Assembly (NCBI RefSeq): GCF_002843175.1
Contig: NZ_PJEO01000057.1
Coordinates: 27,712-91,711, forward strand
Length of the DNA stretch: 64,000 nucleotides
Origin: Confluentibacter flavum
GTDB taxonomy: Bacteria; Bacteroidota; Bacteroidia; Flavobacteriales; Flavobacteriaceae
Direction of reading: 5' to 3'
This document shows positions 43,396 to 53,281 of the stretch, piece by piece. The notes beneath the pieces are model-generated. The model was not told where the DNA came from. It saw only the letters and a list, made by a program, of their open reading frames with translations, and ran no database searches. The position numbers and the translations under genes are program-made. Within the stretch, counting starts at the first letter, position 1, and the number at the start of each line of letters is the position of its first letter.

Positions 43396-44330
43396 TGCCT
43401 TTTTTTTCTGTTATAATTCCGCTATACAATAAAGAAGCTTATATTATTGATACTTTAAAAAGTGTCAGTAATCAATCCTTTCAAGATTTTGAAATTATTA
43501 TAGTTGACGATGGCAGTACTGATAATAGTCTTCATTTAGTATCTCAATTTACAGACTCAAGAATACAAATAATTCGGCAAGAAAATAAAGGAGCTTCAGT
43601 TGCGAGAAATAATGGCATTCAATATTCTAAATCATTATACATAGCTTTGTTAGATGCAGATGACTTATGGTACGAGGATCATTTATTTGAATTAAAAAAA
43701 TGTATTACTTTATTTAGAAATGCCGTTCTGTATTGTAATAATTATGAAATTAAAAGACATGACACTTTTAAAACTAATGCGGTATTTAATTTTAATTATA
43801 AAAAAAATTGTCTAATAATTGATGATTTTTTTAAAGCAAATATTATAAATTTCATCCCTTCTTCATCGTCTGTTGCTTTCTTAAAAACAAATTTTTTAAA
43901 ATTAAACGGTTACAATATAAAATTAAGAACTGGTCAAGATATCGATTTATGGATAAAATTTGGGCTTCTTGGCGACATAGCATTCAATCCCAAAATTACA
44001 ATGTCATATAATCTTTTTGACTCTTCAAGCCTATCTAACAAGGAATATAATGAGGATAGATATTGGTTAATTAATAATTATTTAAAAGAAGAAAAGTTTA
44101 ACCCCTCTTTAAAAATGTATTTAGATGTGAATCGTTATGCCGTTGCATTAAGAAGTAAAATATACGGACCGCAATGGGTTTACGAAAACCTTGAGAAAGA
44201 AATCGAAAAATCGAATTTGAACAAAAAACAAAGATTTCTTTTAAAATTACCTGTTTTTTTATTGAAATTTATGAAAGGGTTACATCGGTTTTTAATTAAA
44301 AAGGGGGTTTACACAACTTCTTATTACTAA
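43395..44330 (+). CDS. Glycosyltransferase family 2
   Basis: A 311-residue GT2 starting at ATG 43395, which overlaps the previous stop; the upstream TTG in frame is rejected. Motifs: FFSVIIPLYNKEAYIIDTL, VDDGSTDNS, LLDADDLW (DxD site), and LRTGQDIDLWIKFGLLG. Its sequence ends with basic residues. It is the last gene of the + strand part of the glycan cluster and is convergent with the GT4 gene (3 bp apart). Confidence 0.88.
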   Translation: MPFFSVIIPLYNKEAYIIDTLKSVSNQSFQDFEIIIVDDGSTDNSLHLVSQFTDSRIQIIRQENKGASVARNNGIQYSKSLYIALLDADDLWYEDHLFELKKCITLFRNAVLYCNNYEIKRHDTFKTNAVFNFNYKKNCLIIDDFFKANIINFIPSSSSVAFLKTNFLKLNGYNIKLRTGQDIDLWIKFGLLGDIAFNPKITMSYNLFDSSSLSNKEYNEDRYWLINNYLKEEKFNPSLKMYLDVNRYAVALRSKIYGPQWVYENLEKEIEKSNLNKKQRFLLKLPVFLLKFMKGLHRFLIKKGVYTTSYY

Positions 44331-44333
44331 TAT

Positions 44334-45428
44334 TTAAACTTTGAAAAACAAGTTTTTCCAATCATTTGAGATATCGTCTAAAGAAAATTTATATATACTT
44401 TTTACTGCATTTTCCTTACAAAAGTCATGTATGTCAGAATCTTCTATAAATCTATTCATTCCTTTAGCTAAGGCTTCTTTGTTAAAATTCTCAACTAATA
44501 ATCCATTATAACCGTTTGTTATAATTTCTTTAGGTCCCGCTTCACAATCAACCGATAAAACAGGAACCCTTAATGATAACGATTCTGGTATAACCATTGC
44601 AAACCCTTCAGATCGGCTTGTTAAAACTAAAAACTTAGCTTGTTTTACATATGGAAATGGATTTTTAACAAACGCCTTAAAAATCACATCATTATGTAAA
44701 TGTAATTGGCTTGAATAAGATTGAATTAAATCTAAATCTGGGCCATCCCCTAGAATGAGTAATTTAATCTGTCTCTCATTAAGTCTTGAAATTTTATAAG
44801 CATCTAAAAGCAGTTTTAGGTTTTTTGATTTATCGTGTATTCTACCGTAAAAAATAATGTAATCTCCTATATTTAGTTTATTTTCTTCATTTGATTGTTT
44901 TGATATCTCATCAAAATCAAACGCATTATAAATTGTAGTCATCTGGTTTAGCCTGTACAAATTTTTAAACTTATCAGCTCCAATTTTAGAGACACATACC
45001 ATGGCCTTGTTTTTATATAAAAAAGTGTTTAGCCATTTATATTTTGTAAATGCTAAAGATTCTTCAAACGAATGAATGACATAAATTGTGGGGAAATTAT
45101 AAATAAACTTTGTGATTATAAATTCTCGATACGCTTGATTTCTTGGTCTGTTATCAACAATAAAATCAAATCTATTTTTATTGAGAAATTTTTTAAATGT
45201 TATCAGCCGTCTGATTCTACCAAAAGCAGAATCTTTATCATTTTTTAACACCCCTAAATTAAAATGAGTGCCTTTATGTGAATAAGCAACCCCAGAGTTA
45301 ACCGTAACTATACAAACCTCAAAACCTAATTTATGGAAAATTATGGATTGTGTAGCCGAAGCCCTTTCTGCACCGCCATAATCCAAAGAGGTGCAAACAA
45401 TACAAATTTTCTTTTTTAGAGTTTCCAA
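44334..45428 (-). CDS. Glycosyltransferase family 4
   Basis: A 364-residue GT-B enzyme. The N-terminal IVCTSLDYGGAERASA is the acceptor-side GT4 opening; the C-terminal donor site shows FYGRIHDKSKNLKLLLDAY, LLILGDGPDLDLIQ and LTSRSEGFAMVIPESLSL with the E-x7-E pattern, then GYNGLLVE. The start is TTG at 45428, two bases after the stop codon of the phosphoethanolamine transferase gene, which suggests coupling. It should add a sugar in the same surface-glycan pathway. Confidence 0.9.
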   Translation of the reverse strand: METLKKKICIVCTSLDYGGAERASATQSIIFHKLGFEVCIVTVNSGVAYSHKGTHFNLGVLKNDKDSAFGRIRRLITFKKFLNKNRFDFIVDNRPRNQAYREFIITKFIYNFPTIYVIHSFEESLAFTKYKWLNTFLYKNKAMVCVSKIGADKFKNLYRLNQMTTIYNAFDFDEISKQSNEENKLNIGDYIIFYGRIHDKSKNLKLLLDAYKISRLNERQIKLLILGDGPDLDLIQSYSSQLHLHNDVIFKAFVKNPFPYVKQAKFLVLTSRSEGFAMVIPESLSLRVPVLSVDCEAGPKEIITNGYNGLLVENFNKEALAKGMNRFIEDSDIHDFCKENAVKSIYKFSLDDISNDWKNLFFKV

Positions 45429-45430
45429 TT

Positions 45431-47047
45431 TTATTGATTTTCATTCAAGTAAAAAGAAGTATCAAAATCGATATGGTTTTTTATGATTCTTTTTCTTTCT
45501 TTAAAATGTTCATTAAATATGCTTCGAGTAGAATCAATTTCATTACTCGTTACATTACACAAATCGGCAATTGAATGTATAACATCATCTGCCATGTACT
45601 TATTATTTAGATTTAAAGCAATTTGATTTTTTAATTTATAGCTATCGGACATCCAAAGAAGCATCGGTATTTCATACATGTTTTTGGTTACCCTTTGATC
45701 TACGGTTTGTCCAAAAAAATCAATTTCGTCATAAACTTCTTGTCCGTGATCCGAAAAATACATAACAAAACTATCACTATTCTGTTTTCTGGCCGTTTTT
45801 ATAACCTCACCTAAAATACTATCCGTATACCGGATGGCGTTGTCATAGGCATTTATGGTTTTATAAACATCATCCCTTTTAAATTTTGTATTCGGTTTGT
45901 CTTTAAAATAATCAAATTCAGGTGGATAACGCTTTTCATAAAAAAAATGTTCTCCAATCATATGTAAAAAAACGACTTTCTTATCGCCTTCCTCTTGAAC
46001 TATTTTATTTAACTCAGGAAGCAAAACTTCATCATAAGGTGTTTTTTCACTAGTATGTTTGATATTAAGAAATACAGATTTACTTGCTCCTTTGGCAATT
46101 TGAGTAACTTGGGTATCTGATACACCAACTGGTCTTTGATTTGAGATCCAATAGGTTCTAAAACCTGCTTGATTTAATAATTGAATTATTGAACCTTGAT
46201 ATTTCCCTTCGGGATTTTCAACGTTTCCAAGAGTAAGTCCTTTTGTTAATGAACCAATGGTGTAAGCATGTGGACTAATCACATCATTTAAAACTATAAG
46301 TTCATCTTTTATGTTGTTCAATAAAGGGGTTGTTTTTCTATAATAATTATATAATTGAAAATGTGCTTTACTGGCAGATTCTCCTATAACAATAATATAT
46401 AGCTCTTTTTTATCCTTTGACTTAGCGTGTTTTACATTTGTAAAACTTCCTAGTTGGTTGTCTTCTCCATAAATTTTTAACTTATTTGTCTCCTGACAAT
46501 AAGTAATGGGTGTTTTTATGGCTAAATAAGGAACATTATAAACAATTAGATTTGTAATTTTTAAAAAAACCAATATTAAAAAAATTAAAAGATAATTTAA
46601 TTTATGTCCTTTTTTTATAATGCTTTGGCAGATACTTTTATCTATAATTTTTAAACCATAAATTATAATAAATATTGATAAACCAAATAAAAACAATATT
46701 GTTTTAGTAACGTATGACGTTAAAAACTCTCTTGTTTCAATACTATTGGTTTCCAGAATTACAAATATGGCCGAAGCACTAAAAATACTTTCAAAATGAT
46801 AATAATAAAAAGTTTCAAAAAAGAGACATAGGTTAAAAATTATAAATCCCATTTTTAAAAAGAACTTTTTAAACGCCAAACTATTTATTAAAAATGAGAG
46901 TATAATAATTAAACAGGCAAATAGACCATTTTCAATAAGGTTATAAGTTCTTTCAATTGTTATGCTTTTTAAAAAAAGTTCAAATAAAAAAAAGGTAATT
47001 ATAGGCAGTAAAAAAACCAGAAATATATTTACATTTTTTTTGTCCAT
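45431..47047 (-). CDS. Phosphoethanolamine transferase (EptA/CptA-like)
   Basis: A 538-residue protein: five N-terminal membrane spans (about 1-200) and a periplasmic alkaline-phosphatase-fold domain. Motifs: VIGESASKAHFQLYNYY (nucleophile region, here with Ser and no Thr at the position after Ala), FLHMIGEHFFYEKRYPPEF, YDNAIRYTDSILGEV and FSDHGQEVYDE (metal ligands). These enzymes move phosphoethanolamine from phosphatidylethanolamine to lipid A or core sugar and can alter sensitivity to cationic peptides. It lies between two flippases and a GT4 gene. Confidence 0.9.
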   Translation of the reverse strand: MDKKNVNIFLVFLLPIITFFLFELFLKSITIERTYNLIENGLFACLIIILSFLINSLAFKKFFLKMGFIIFNLCLFFETFYYYHFESIFSASAIFVILETNSIETREFLTSYVTKTILFLFGLSIFIIIYGLKIIDKSICQSIIKKGHKLNYLLIFLILVFLKITNLIVYNVPYLAIKTPITYCQETNKLKIYGEDNQLGSFTNVKHAKSKDKKELYIIVIGESASKAHFQLYNYYRKTTPLLNNIKDELIVLNDVISPHAYTIGSLTKGLTLGNVENPEGKYQGSIIQLLNQAGFRTYWISNQRPVGVSDTQVTQIAKGASKSVFLNIKHTSEKTPYDEVLLPELNKIVQEEGDKKVVFLHMIGEHFFYEKRYPPEFDYFKDKPNTKFKRDDVYKTINAYDNAIRYTDSILGEVIKTARKQNSDSFVMYFSDHGQEVYDEIDFFGQTVDQRVTKNMYEIPMLLWMSDSYKLKNQIALNLNNKYMADDVIHSIADLCNVTSNEIDSTRSIFNEHFKERKRIIKNHIDFDTSFYLNENQ

Positions 47048-47068
47048 ATTTAAATATAAGGCATTAAC

Positions 47069-48352
47069 CTAACTTTGTGCTTTTTCAAGAAATAATTTTT
47101 TTCGGAACACTATAATTAATAAAATAAAGTATAGAAAGTATGAAATAAAATAGGCGAAAGCCCCACCCACCAGCCCGTAACTTCTTAATAACAGAATAGT
47201 TGAAACATACATAACCGAAGCTAAAAACATATCAGTAAAAATATACCCTTTAATATCCCTATTAGCATAAAAGTTTGCCGCTAAAACAATACCAGAAATC
47301 CTAAACAAATCGCCAATTGTATACCATTTAAACAAAACTGTTGTAGGCAAAAATTCTTTAGAGTAAAATAACTGAATGATAAAGTCTTTTAGGATAAAAA
47401 TTATAAATAATCCAATGACAAATAATGGTAAAATGGATTTATAAAATCGCCAAACAATACTTTTAAAATCACTGTCCTTTTCCGATAATTTTGGCAAAAC
47501 CGAAAGTATAACCAACGAAGAAGCAAATAGTAAATAATTTTCTGAGATTCTTTTCATGGCTTCCCAAAAACCAGCTGCATCTTCACCTAATAAATCAATT
47601 ATTTCACTTCTGATTAGTATAGAAATGAAAGGGAAAAGCATTAAAGAAAAAATGGTCATGATAGTGTAACCCACTAATTTTCTAAAATAATTATTTGAAA
47701 AAATGTTTAAATTAACCGTTGCATATGAAAAAGCATTTGGTTTAAACATTAAAATAGAAATTAATTGAAGTACATATACAAGGCTAATTCCAATTAAAGC
47801 ACCTTTAGTATTATAAAAATAGGTAAGAATCACCAATATGATCATATTAAGAATGTACAGTGAAATGTTTATTTTAACAATATGGTTAGCATACCCAAGC
47901 CCATTAAGAAATGATAGAAAAAATACGCTAAACACACTTATAGGCATCAAAAAAGCTAAAATTTTAATTACCAAATTAAAGTCGTCATTTGGAAATAAAT
48001 TTATATTAATGAAACTCGAAAAAAGGAATAAAAAAAAAGCCATTAAAATACTGGCAAATATCCCGATTAAATTGGCTGTACTAATAAATGTTTTTAATTC
48101 GTTAGGTTTCGATTTTAATTCCGCGGCATATCTAATGATGCCCCTTTGAAGCCCTAATGATGACATATTCGTCGTCATGTTAAAAAACTCCTTGTAGATA
48201 CCAACAATCGCCAATCCTGAGGGTCCTAAAAAAAAAGCAAGGGCTTTTGAAGAAATAATACTTGCTAAAATTTTTATGGTAATGGAAACAGAATTAAAAA
48301 GCCCTAACTTGATTAAGTTATTATTTAATATGTTATTAAAAATCTTATTCAA
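47069..48352 (-). CDS. O-antigen translocase (WzxE-like flippase) 1
   Basis: A 427-residue integral membrane protein with about 12 spans. The N-terminal IKLGLFNSVSITIKILASIISSKALAFFLGPSGLAIVGI resembles the WzxE/O-antigen translocase family. It is a paralogue of the adjacent upstream flippase: both share the SKA(L/I)A(F/I)F(L/I)G layout, and GFWEAM(K/T)RIS(E/K)(N/Y)Y. It would flip undecaprenyl-linked glycan units. The gene lies 21 bp from the transferase gene downstream and 23 bp from the next flippase gene. Confidence 0.85.
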   Translation of the reverse strand: MNKIFNNILNNNLIKLGLFNSVSITIKILASIISSKALAFFLGPSGLAIVGIYKEFFNMTTNMSSLGLQRGIIRYAAELKSKPNELKTFISTANLIGIFASILMAFFLFLFSSFININLFPNDDFNLVIKILAFLMPISVFSVFFLSFLNGLGYANHIVKINISLYILNMIILVILTYFYNTKGALIGISLVYVLQLISILMFKPNAFSYATVNLNIFSNNYFRKLVGYTIMTIFSLMLFPFISILIRSEIIDLLGEDAAGFWEAMKRISENYLLFASSLVILSVLPKLSEKDSDFKSIVWRFYKSILPLFVIGLFIIFILKDFIIQLFYSKEFLPTTVLFKWYTIGDLFRISGIVLAANFYANRDIKGYIFTDMFLASVMYVSTILLLRSYGLVGGAFAYFISYFLYFILLIIVFRKKLFLEKAQS

Positions 48353-48375
48353 GTTTTTGATTTTCAGATTGTTAC

Positions 48376-49677
48376 TTAGTCTTCTTTATTTGTATCCACT
48401 CTAAAAATAGAGCTTCCAAATATCAATAAAATAATGGCATAATATACTAAATAACTAACAAAATGACCAATAACAGCTCCTTTAACACCATATAAATCAA
48501 CAAAATAAATACTTGTAAGATATAGCATTACCAAAAAGAAAATCTCGGTGACTATATAATGCCAAAACATCTTTTTTGCTAAAAATTGATACACAATAAC
48601 CATAGATAAAACCTTAAGAAGATCACCTAACAACTGCCATAAAAACAAATTTTCTACGGGTTCAAACTCTTTGGAAAATATAAATGCTACGATGTATGAT
48701 CTTAAAAAATATATAACAAACAACCCTACAATAAATGAGGGCATCACTGCTTTATAAAAGCTAAACACTTCTTTCCTGAATTCCTTTATGCTATCAATCT
48801 CAGAAAACCTAGGCAATATATATACTGCCATTAAAGAGGTTACAAGCATTAAATAATATTTAGAAATACGAGTCATGGCCTCCCAAAAGCCCGCGTCTTT
48901 ATACCCAACATTTTCTATAATGTACGATCGAATTACCAATGCAACAAGCGGAAGGATAACGGCAGAAAACATTGCCATGATAGAATAAGGGCCCATTTTT
49001 TTTAAAAAATCCCAACTAAATTGTTTTACCTGTATTAATGGTGCCAAACTTCTTCTATTTATTATTCCTACCAACGTGATTAAAAATATGATGGATTCTG
49101 CAATTACCACAGATATTAAAGCACCATCTATTTTGTTTTGATAAATTAAAAGAACAGCTATCGAAACCCCTAAAATTTGTCCGATAATATTTATAATGAT
49201 GAGGATTTTATATTTTGAAAATCCGTTCATTATTGAAAACGAAAACATATTCAATGAATAAAATGGAAGTACAATAGCAAAAATTTTAATAATGTAAGCG
49301 TAATTATTATAGGTTGGGAAGATCAAGTTATTAATTAAATCCGCTTTAAAATAGCAAAAGAAGGATATTAGAATAGTGGAAATAAATCCAAAATAAAAAA
49401 CCGTTGAAAGTGTTTTACTCAGGTTTTGTAAATCATCTTTAAATTTTGAAACGTACTTAACAACCCCGTTATAAAAGCCAAAAGTTGCTATAGCTTGTGC
49501 AGACCCTACAAAATTTCGCAAATTACCTATAAGTGCCAAACCTTCTGCTCCAATAAAAATAGCTATGGCTTTTGAAGTTAACATGCCTGCAATTATCCTG
49601 GTAATTACAGAAGCTGTTTTTAATGAAGTAATCTTTATTAAAACATTATTGTTTATATAATCTATTAATTTTTTCAA
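48376..49677 (-). CDS. O-antigen translocase (WzxE-like flippase) 2
   Basis: A 433-residue membrane protein with about 12 spans, paralogous to the gene at 47069-48352 (TSKAIAIFIGAEGLALIGN and GFWEAMTRISKYYLML are shared landmarks). Two different flippases in tandem suggest that two lipid-linked products are exported, or that one acts with the phosphoethanolamine transferase. The sequences differ widely, so this is not a recent duplication. It is the first gene of the minus-strand part of the cluster. Confidence 0.85.
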   Translation of the reverse strand: MKKLIDYINNNVLIKITSLKTASVITRIIAGMLTSKAIAIFIGAEGLALIGNLRNFVGSAQAIATFGFYNGVVKYVSKFKDDLQNLSKTLSTVFYFGFISTILISFFCYFKADLINNLIFPTYNNYAYIIKIFAIVLPFYSLNMFSFSIMNGFSKYKILIIINIIGQILGVSIAVLLIYQNKIDGALISVVIAESIIFLITLVGIINRRSLAPLIQVKQFSWDFLKKMGPYSIMAMFSAVILPLVALVIRSYIIENVGYKDAGFWEAMTRISKYYLMLVTSLMAVYILPRFSEIDSIKEFRKEVFSFYKAVMPSFIVGLFVIYFLRSYIVAFIFSKEFEPVENLFLWQLLGDLLKVLSMVIVYQFLAKKMFWHYIVTEIFFLVMLYLTSIYFVDLYGVKGAVIGHFVSYLVYYAIILLIFGSSIFRVDTNKED

Positions 49678-50068
49678 TTAATAACAATTTACTTTTGGTT
49701 GCTTATTGGTTATTTTAATTCAATACAAAAAAAGATAGGTATAGATTTAAAAAGCTAAGAGGAATCAAATATACAAAATCAAATAACGTAGTACATGAGG
49801 TATTCGTATTTGTTAAATTTGTTTTAATTTATAAAATAGTTATCCCGTTATCTTATTGGACCAATAACGAGGATCAATACGCAAAATAGCCTAATTTACA
49901 TTAATAATGGACTTAAGTTGGGCTGAAGCAAAACACCATAAAATAAAAATAGTAAACACCCAAGGGCATTTACTATTCTTAATATTTTAATATACTTAGT
50001 TGAAAAGAATCCTAAACGGTAGTCATGTATAAATAACCAATCCATTTAGGGTATCATTCCCGAAATTT
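49678..50068. other. 391-bp intergenic region
   Basis: A/T-rich spacer between the divergent-to-tandem minus-strand genes for flippase 2 and typA. It contains the typA terminator (49938-49977) and presumably the promoter of the glycan operon at its left side, though no full TAnnTTTG match was found there. Short direct repeats (GGTATTCGTATTTG-like) are visible but nothing coding. Confidence 0.5.
49938..49977 (-). terminator. Intrinsic terminator of typA
   Basis: AATAGTAAA (49948-49956) pairs with TTTACTATT (49969-49977), with an inner ACCC/GGG pairing in the loop. On the minus strand it is followed by TTTTTATTTT. It sits about 90 bp beyond the typA stop. Confidence 0.8.
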
Positions 50069-51868
50069 TTACATGCCTTTGCTACGTTTTCTTTCTACCT
50101 CGGTTAAATAAATTTTACGCAATCTAATATGATTTGGTGTTACTTCAACGTACTCGTCTTTTTGTATATATTCCAAAGCTTCTTCTAGCGAAAATTTAAT
50201 AGCGGGTACAATCTTAGCTTTATCATCTGCTCCAGATGAACGCACGTTACTTAACTTTTTGGTTTTAGTAACATTTACCGCCATATCATCGCCACGTGAG
50301 TTTTCCCCAATAACTTGTCCTTCATAAATATCTTCTCCTGGATCAATAAAAAACTTACCTCTTTCTTGTAATTTATCTATTGAATATGGAATGGCTTGAC
50401 CTTTTTCCATAGAAACCAAAGATCCGTTTTGACGCTCTGGAATGCCGCCTTTAAGCGGTTGGTATTCTTTAAAGCGATGTGCCATAATGGCCTCTCCAGC
50501 CGTAGCCGTTAATAACTGATTACGCAATCCTATAATCCCTCTGGAAGGCATTAAAAACTGGCAAATCATACGTTCACCTTTAGCTTCCATACTGGTCATT
50601 TCACCTTTGCGTAGGCTTACCATTTCAATCGCTTTTCCAGATACCGATTCCGGTAAATCAATCGTCATTTCTTCAACTGGCTCACATTTAACGCCATCAA
50701 TTTCCTTTATAATTACTTGTGGCTGACCAATTTGTAGTTCATAACCTTCACGTCTCATGGTTTCAATTAAAACAGATAAGTGCAATACACCACGTCCATA
50801 AACCATAAATTTATCGGCACTATCAGTTTCTTCAACCCTAAGAGCTAAGTTTTTTTCTAACTCTTTTTTCAAGCGATCTTTAATATGTCGAGATGTTACA
50901 AACTTACCATCTTTCCCGAAGAAAGGTGAATCGTTAATCGTAAACAACATACTCATGGTTGGCTCATCGATGGCAATGGTTTTCAAACCTTGAGGATTTT
51001 CAAAATCGGCAACTGTATCACCAATTTCAAAACCTTCCAAACCTACAAGTGCACAAATATCTCCTGTTTGAACTTCATCTACTTTCTTACGGCCTAAACC
51101 CTCAAAAATATGAACTTCTTTAATTCTTGACTTTACAATACTTCCATCCCTTTTTACCAAAGAAATGTTTTGCCCAGTTTTTAACCCGCCTCGGGTTAAA
51201 CGCCCAATCGCGATACGTCCTGTAAACGAAGAAAAATCTAAGGATGTAATAAGCATTTGAGTTGTTCCTGCCTCAATTTTTGGTGCTGGAATATGCTCAA
51301 TAACCATATCTAATAATGGTTCTATATTCGATGTTTGATTTCTCCAATCATCACTCATCCAATTATTCTTTGCCGAACCATAAACCGTTGGAAAATCTAA
51401 CTGCCATTCTTCTGCACCCAATTCAAACATTAAATCGAAAACTTTTTCATGCACCTCTTCTGGTGTACAGTTTTCTTTATCCACTTTATTAATAACCACA
51501 CATGGCTTTAAACCTAAATCTATCGCTTTTTGCAATACAAAACGTGTTTGTGGCATTGGGCCTTCAAAAGCATCTACCAATAATAAAACACCATCAGCCA
51601 TGTTAAGCACACGCTCTACTTCACCACCAAAATCGGCGTGACCAGGCGTATCTATAATATTAATCTTGGTCTCTTTGTAAATTACTGAAACGTTTTTAGA
51701 TGTAATTGTAATACCTCTTTCGCGCTCTAAATCGTTATTATCCAGAATTAAATCACCCGTATTTTCGTTGTCTCTAAACAGGTGACAATGGTACATAATT
51801 TTATCAACCAACGTGGTCTTACCGTGGTCTACGTGTGCAATAATTGCAATGTTTTTAATATTAGCCAT
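50069..51868 (-). CDS. typA: Translational GTPase TypA/BipA
   Basis: A 599-residue ribosome-binding GTPase: P-loop AHVDHGKTTL (11-20), RGITITSKN (switch I), DTPGHADFGGEVERVL (switch II), NKVDKE (G4), then elongation-factor domains 2, 3, 5 and the TypA-specific C-terminus ending VERKRSKGM. It assists ribosome assembly and stress adaptation, especially in the cold. The length is normal. A TAnnTTTG box lies 25 bp upstream. Confidence 0.97.
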   Translation of the reverse strand: MANIKNIAIIAHVDHGKTTLVDKIMYHCHLFRDNENTGDLILDNNDLERERGITITSKNVSVIYKETKINIIDTPGHADFGGEVERVLNMADGVLLLVDAFEGPMPQTRFVLQKAIDLGLKPCVVINKVDKENCTPEEVHEKVFDLMFELGAEEWQLDFPTVYGSAKNNWMSDDWRNQTSNIEPLLDMVIEHIPAPKIEAGTTQMLITSLDFSSFTGRIAIGRLTRGGLKTGQNISLVKRDGSIVKSRIKEVHIFEGLGRKKVDEVQTGDICALVGLEGFEIGDTVADFENPQGLKTIAIDEPTMSMLFTINDSPFFGKDGKFVTSRHIKDRLKKELEKNLALRVEETDSADKFMVYGRGVLHLSVLIETMRREGYELQIGQPQVIIKEIDGVKCEPVEEMTIDLPESVSGKAIEMVSLRKGEMTSMEAKGERMICQFLMPSRGIIGLRNQLLTATAGEAIMAHRFKEYQPLKGGIPERQNGSLVSMEKGQAIPYSIDKLQERGKFFIDPGEDIYEGQVIGENSRGDDMAVNVTKTKKLSNVRSSGADDKAKIVPAIKFSLEEALEYIQKDEYVEVTPNHIRLRKIYLTEVERKRSKGM

Positions 51869-51892
51869 ATTGATGCCTTATTTTAAGCGTGC

Positions 51893-51900
51893 AAAGGTAC
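51893..51900 (-). promoter_or_regulatory. -7 box (TACCTTTG) for typA
   Basis: On the minus strand TACCTTTG matches TAnnTTTG, 24 bp before the ATG, implying a leader of about 19 nt. Confidence 0.55.
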
Positions 51901-52061
51901 GCTATATTTTATCATAACACATATTATATTTTGATATTTAGTTAATTAAATGTTATAGTTTTTTTTATTTAATAATATTAAAATTTTTGTTCCGTTAAAT
52001 TGAATATCAACAATTTAGGTTATATTTAATCCTTTTTTATTAACACTAAAAAAAATTCAAA

Positions 52062-52421
52062 ATGAAATCTCTCAATCATTTTTACAAATTTGTCCCGTAC
52101 CTATATTTTATTTCAATTACTATTATTTGGTTTACCATTATTAATAAAACCAATGGCATTTCTGCATATCCCATTTTACTTTTTGGGATACCCTTTATAT
52201 GGCAATTAATTAAACCCAGTAATAAATTGAATTTTGCCTTGGGCATTACTTTTGTGTGCGTTTCTTCATATTTGATTATAGCTTATATATCTGATTCCCT
52301 TGATATAATTCACTTATCATCGTCAACAAAAAACCTTCTTTTTCTTGGCGGCATTTTTATTCCGACAAATTTTATTATGTCGTTATGGATTTTTAGAAAT
52401 AGTCTAAAAGGACATTTTTAA
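52062..52421 (+). CDS. Small multi-pass membrane protein, unknown
   Basis: I do not recognise this 119-residue protein. It has four hydrophobic segments (about 12-27, 36-50, 57-76, 90-111) and short polar loops, so it should be an inner-membrane protein with both ends in the cytoplasm. The ATG follows an A-rich leader (AACACTAAAAAAAATTCAAAATG). kdsA begins 38 bp later, so the two may be co-transcribed, but a functional link is only a guess. Confidence 0.6.
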   Translation: MKSLNHFYKFVPYLYFISITIIWFTIINKTNGISAYPILLFGIPFIWQLIKPSNKLNFALGITFVCVSSYLIIAYISDSLDIIHLSSSTKNLLFLGGIFIPTNFIMSLWIFRNSLKGHF

Positions 52422-52459
52422 TATGTATCTTTACTGCTGAAAATTTGAAATTTAAGCAG

Positions 52460-53281
52460 ATGAATCTTCAAGACGTACCTAGACTAAACCATTTAAACGC
52501 TAGCAATTTCTTTTTGCTTTGTGGCCCTTGCGCCATTGAAGGCGAAGACATGGCTTTACGAATTGCCGAAAAAGTAGTGGCCATTACCAATAAGTTGGAA
52601 ATACCTTATGTTTTTAAAGGAAGTTTTAAAAAAGCGAACCGTAGTCGAGTGGATAGTTTTACAGGTATTGGAGATGAAAAAGCTTTAAAAATCCTAAAAA
52701 AAGTATCAGATACTTTTGGCATACCTACAGTAACAGATATTCATGAAATTTCTGATGCGTATTTGGCTGCTCAATATGTGGATGTGTTGCAAATCCCTGC
52801 GTTTTTGGTACGCCAAACCGATTTGCTTGTAGCGGCTGCAGAAACTGGTAAAGTGGTTAATTTGAAGAAAGGACAATTTATGAGTCCAGAGGCCATGAAA
52901 CATGCCGTACAAAAAATTAAAGATTCTGGAAATGAGAAGGCATGGATTACCGATAGAGGCACCATGTTTGGCTATCAAGATATGATCGTGGATTTTCGTG
53001 GCATACCAACCATGCGTCAATATGCTCCAACCATTTTGGATGTGACACACTCCTTACAACAACCAAATCAATCGAGCGGCGTTACAGGCGGCAGACCAGA
53101 TATGATTGAAACTATTGCCCGGGCTGGTGTAGTAAATAATGTAGATGGTCTATTTATTGAAACCCATTTCGATCCGGCCAACGCGAAAAGTGATGGTGCC
53201 AATATGTTGCATTTAGATCTTTTGGAAAAACTATTAACCAACCTGGTAACCATTAGAAAAACCGTAAATGGACTTGGTTAA
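52460..53281 (+). CDS. kdsA: 3-deoxy-8-phosphooctulonate synthase
   Basis: A 273-residue protein from the ATG at 52460; an in-frame TTG at 52445 is less likely. It joins PEP and arabinose-5-phosphate to Kdo-8-phosphate for lipopolysaccharide inner core. Motifs: LCGPCAIEGED, FKGSFKKANRSRVDSF, TDIHE, ITDRGTMFGYQDMIVDFRGIP and THSLQQPN... These match KdsA of standard length. The stop overlaps that of the convergent DUF1801 gene by 4 bp. Confidence 0.95.
   Translation: MNLQDVPRLNHLNASNFFLLCGPCAIEGEDMALRIAEKVVAITNKLEIPYVFKGSFKKANRSRVDSFTGIGDEKALKILKKVSDTFGIPTVTDIHEISDAYLAAQYVDVLQIPAFLVRQTDLLVAAAETGKVVNLKKGQFMSPEAMKHAVQKIKDSGNEKAWITDRGTMFGYQDMIVDFRGIPTMRQYAPTILDVTHSLQQPNQSSGVTGGRPDMIETIARAGVVNNVDGLFIETHFDPANAKSDGANMLHLDLLEKLLTNLVTIRKTVNGLG

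Noticed and set aside
47069..49677. Tandem flippases as a sequencing or assembly duplication
   Set aside because: The two proteins are only distantly similar and differ throughout, so they are true paralogues.
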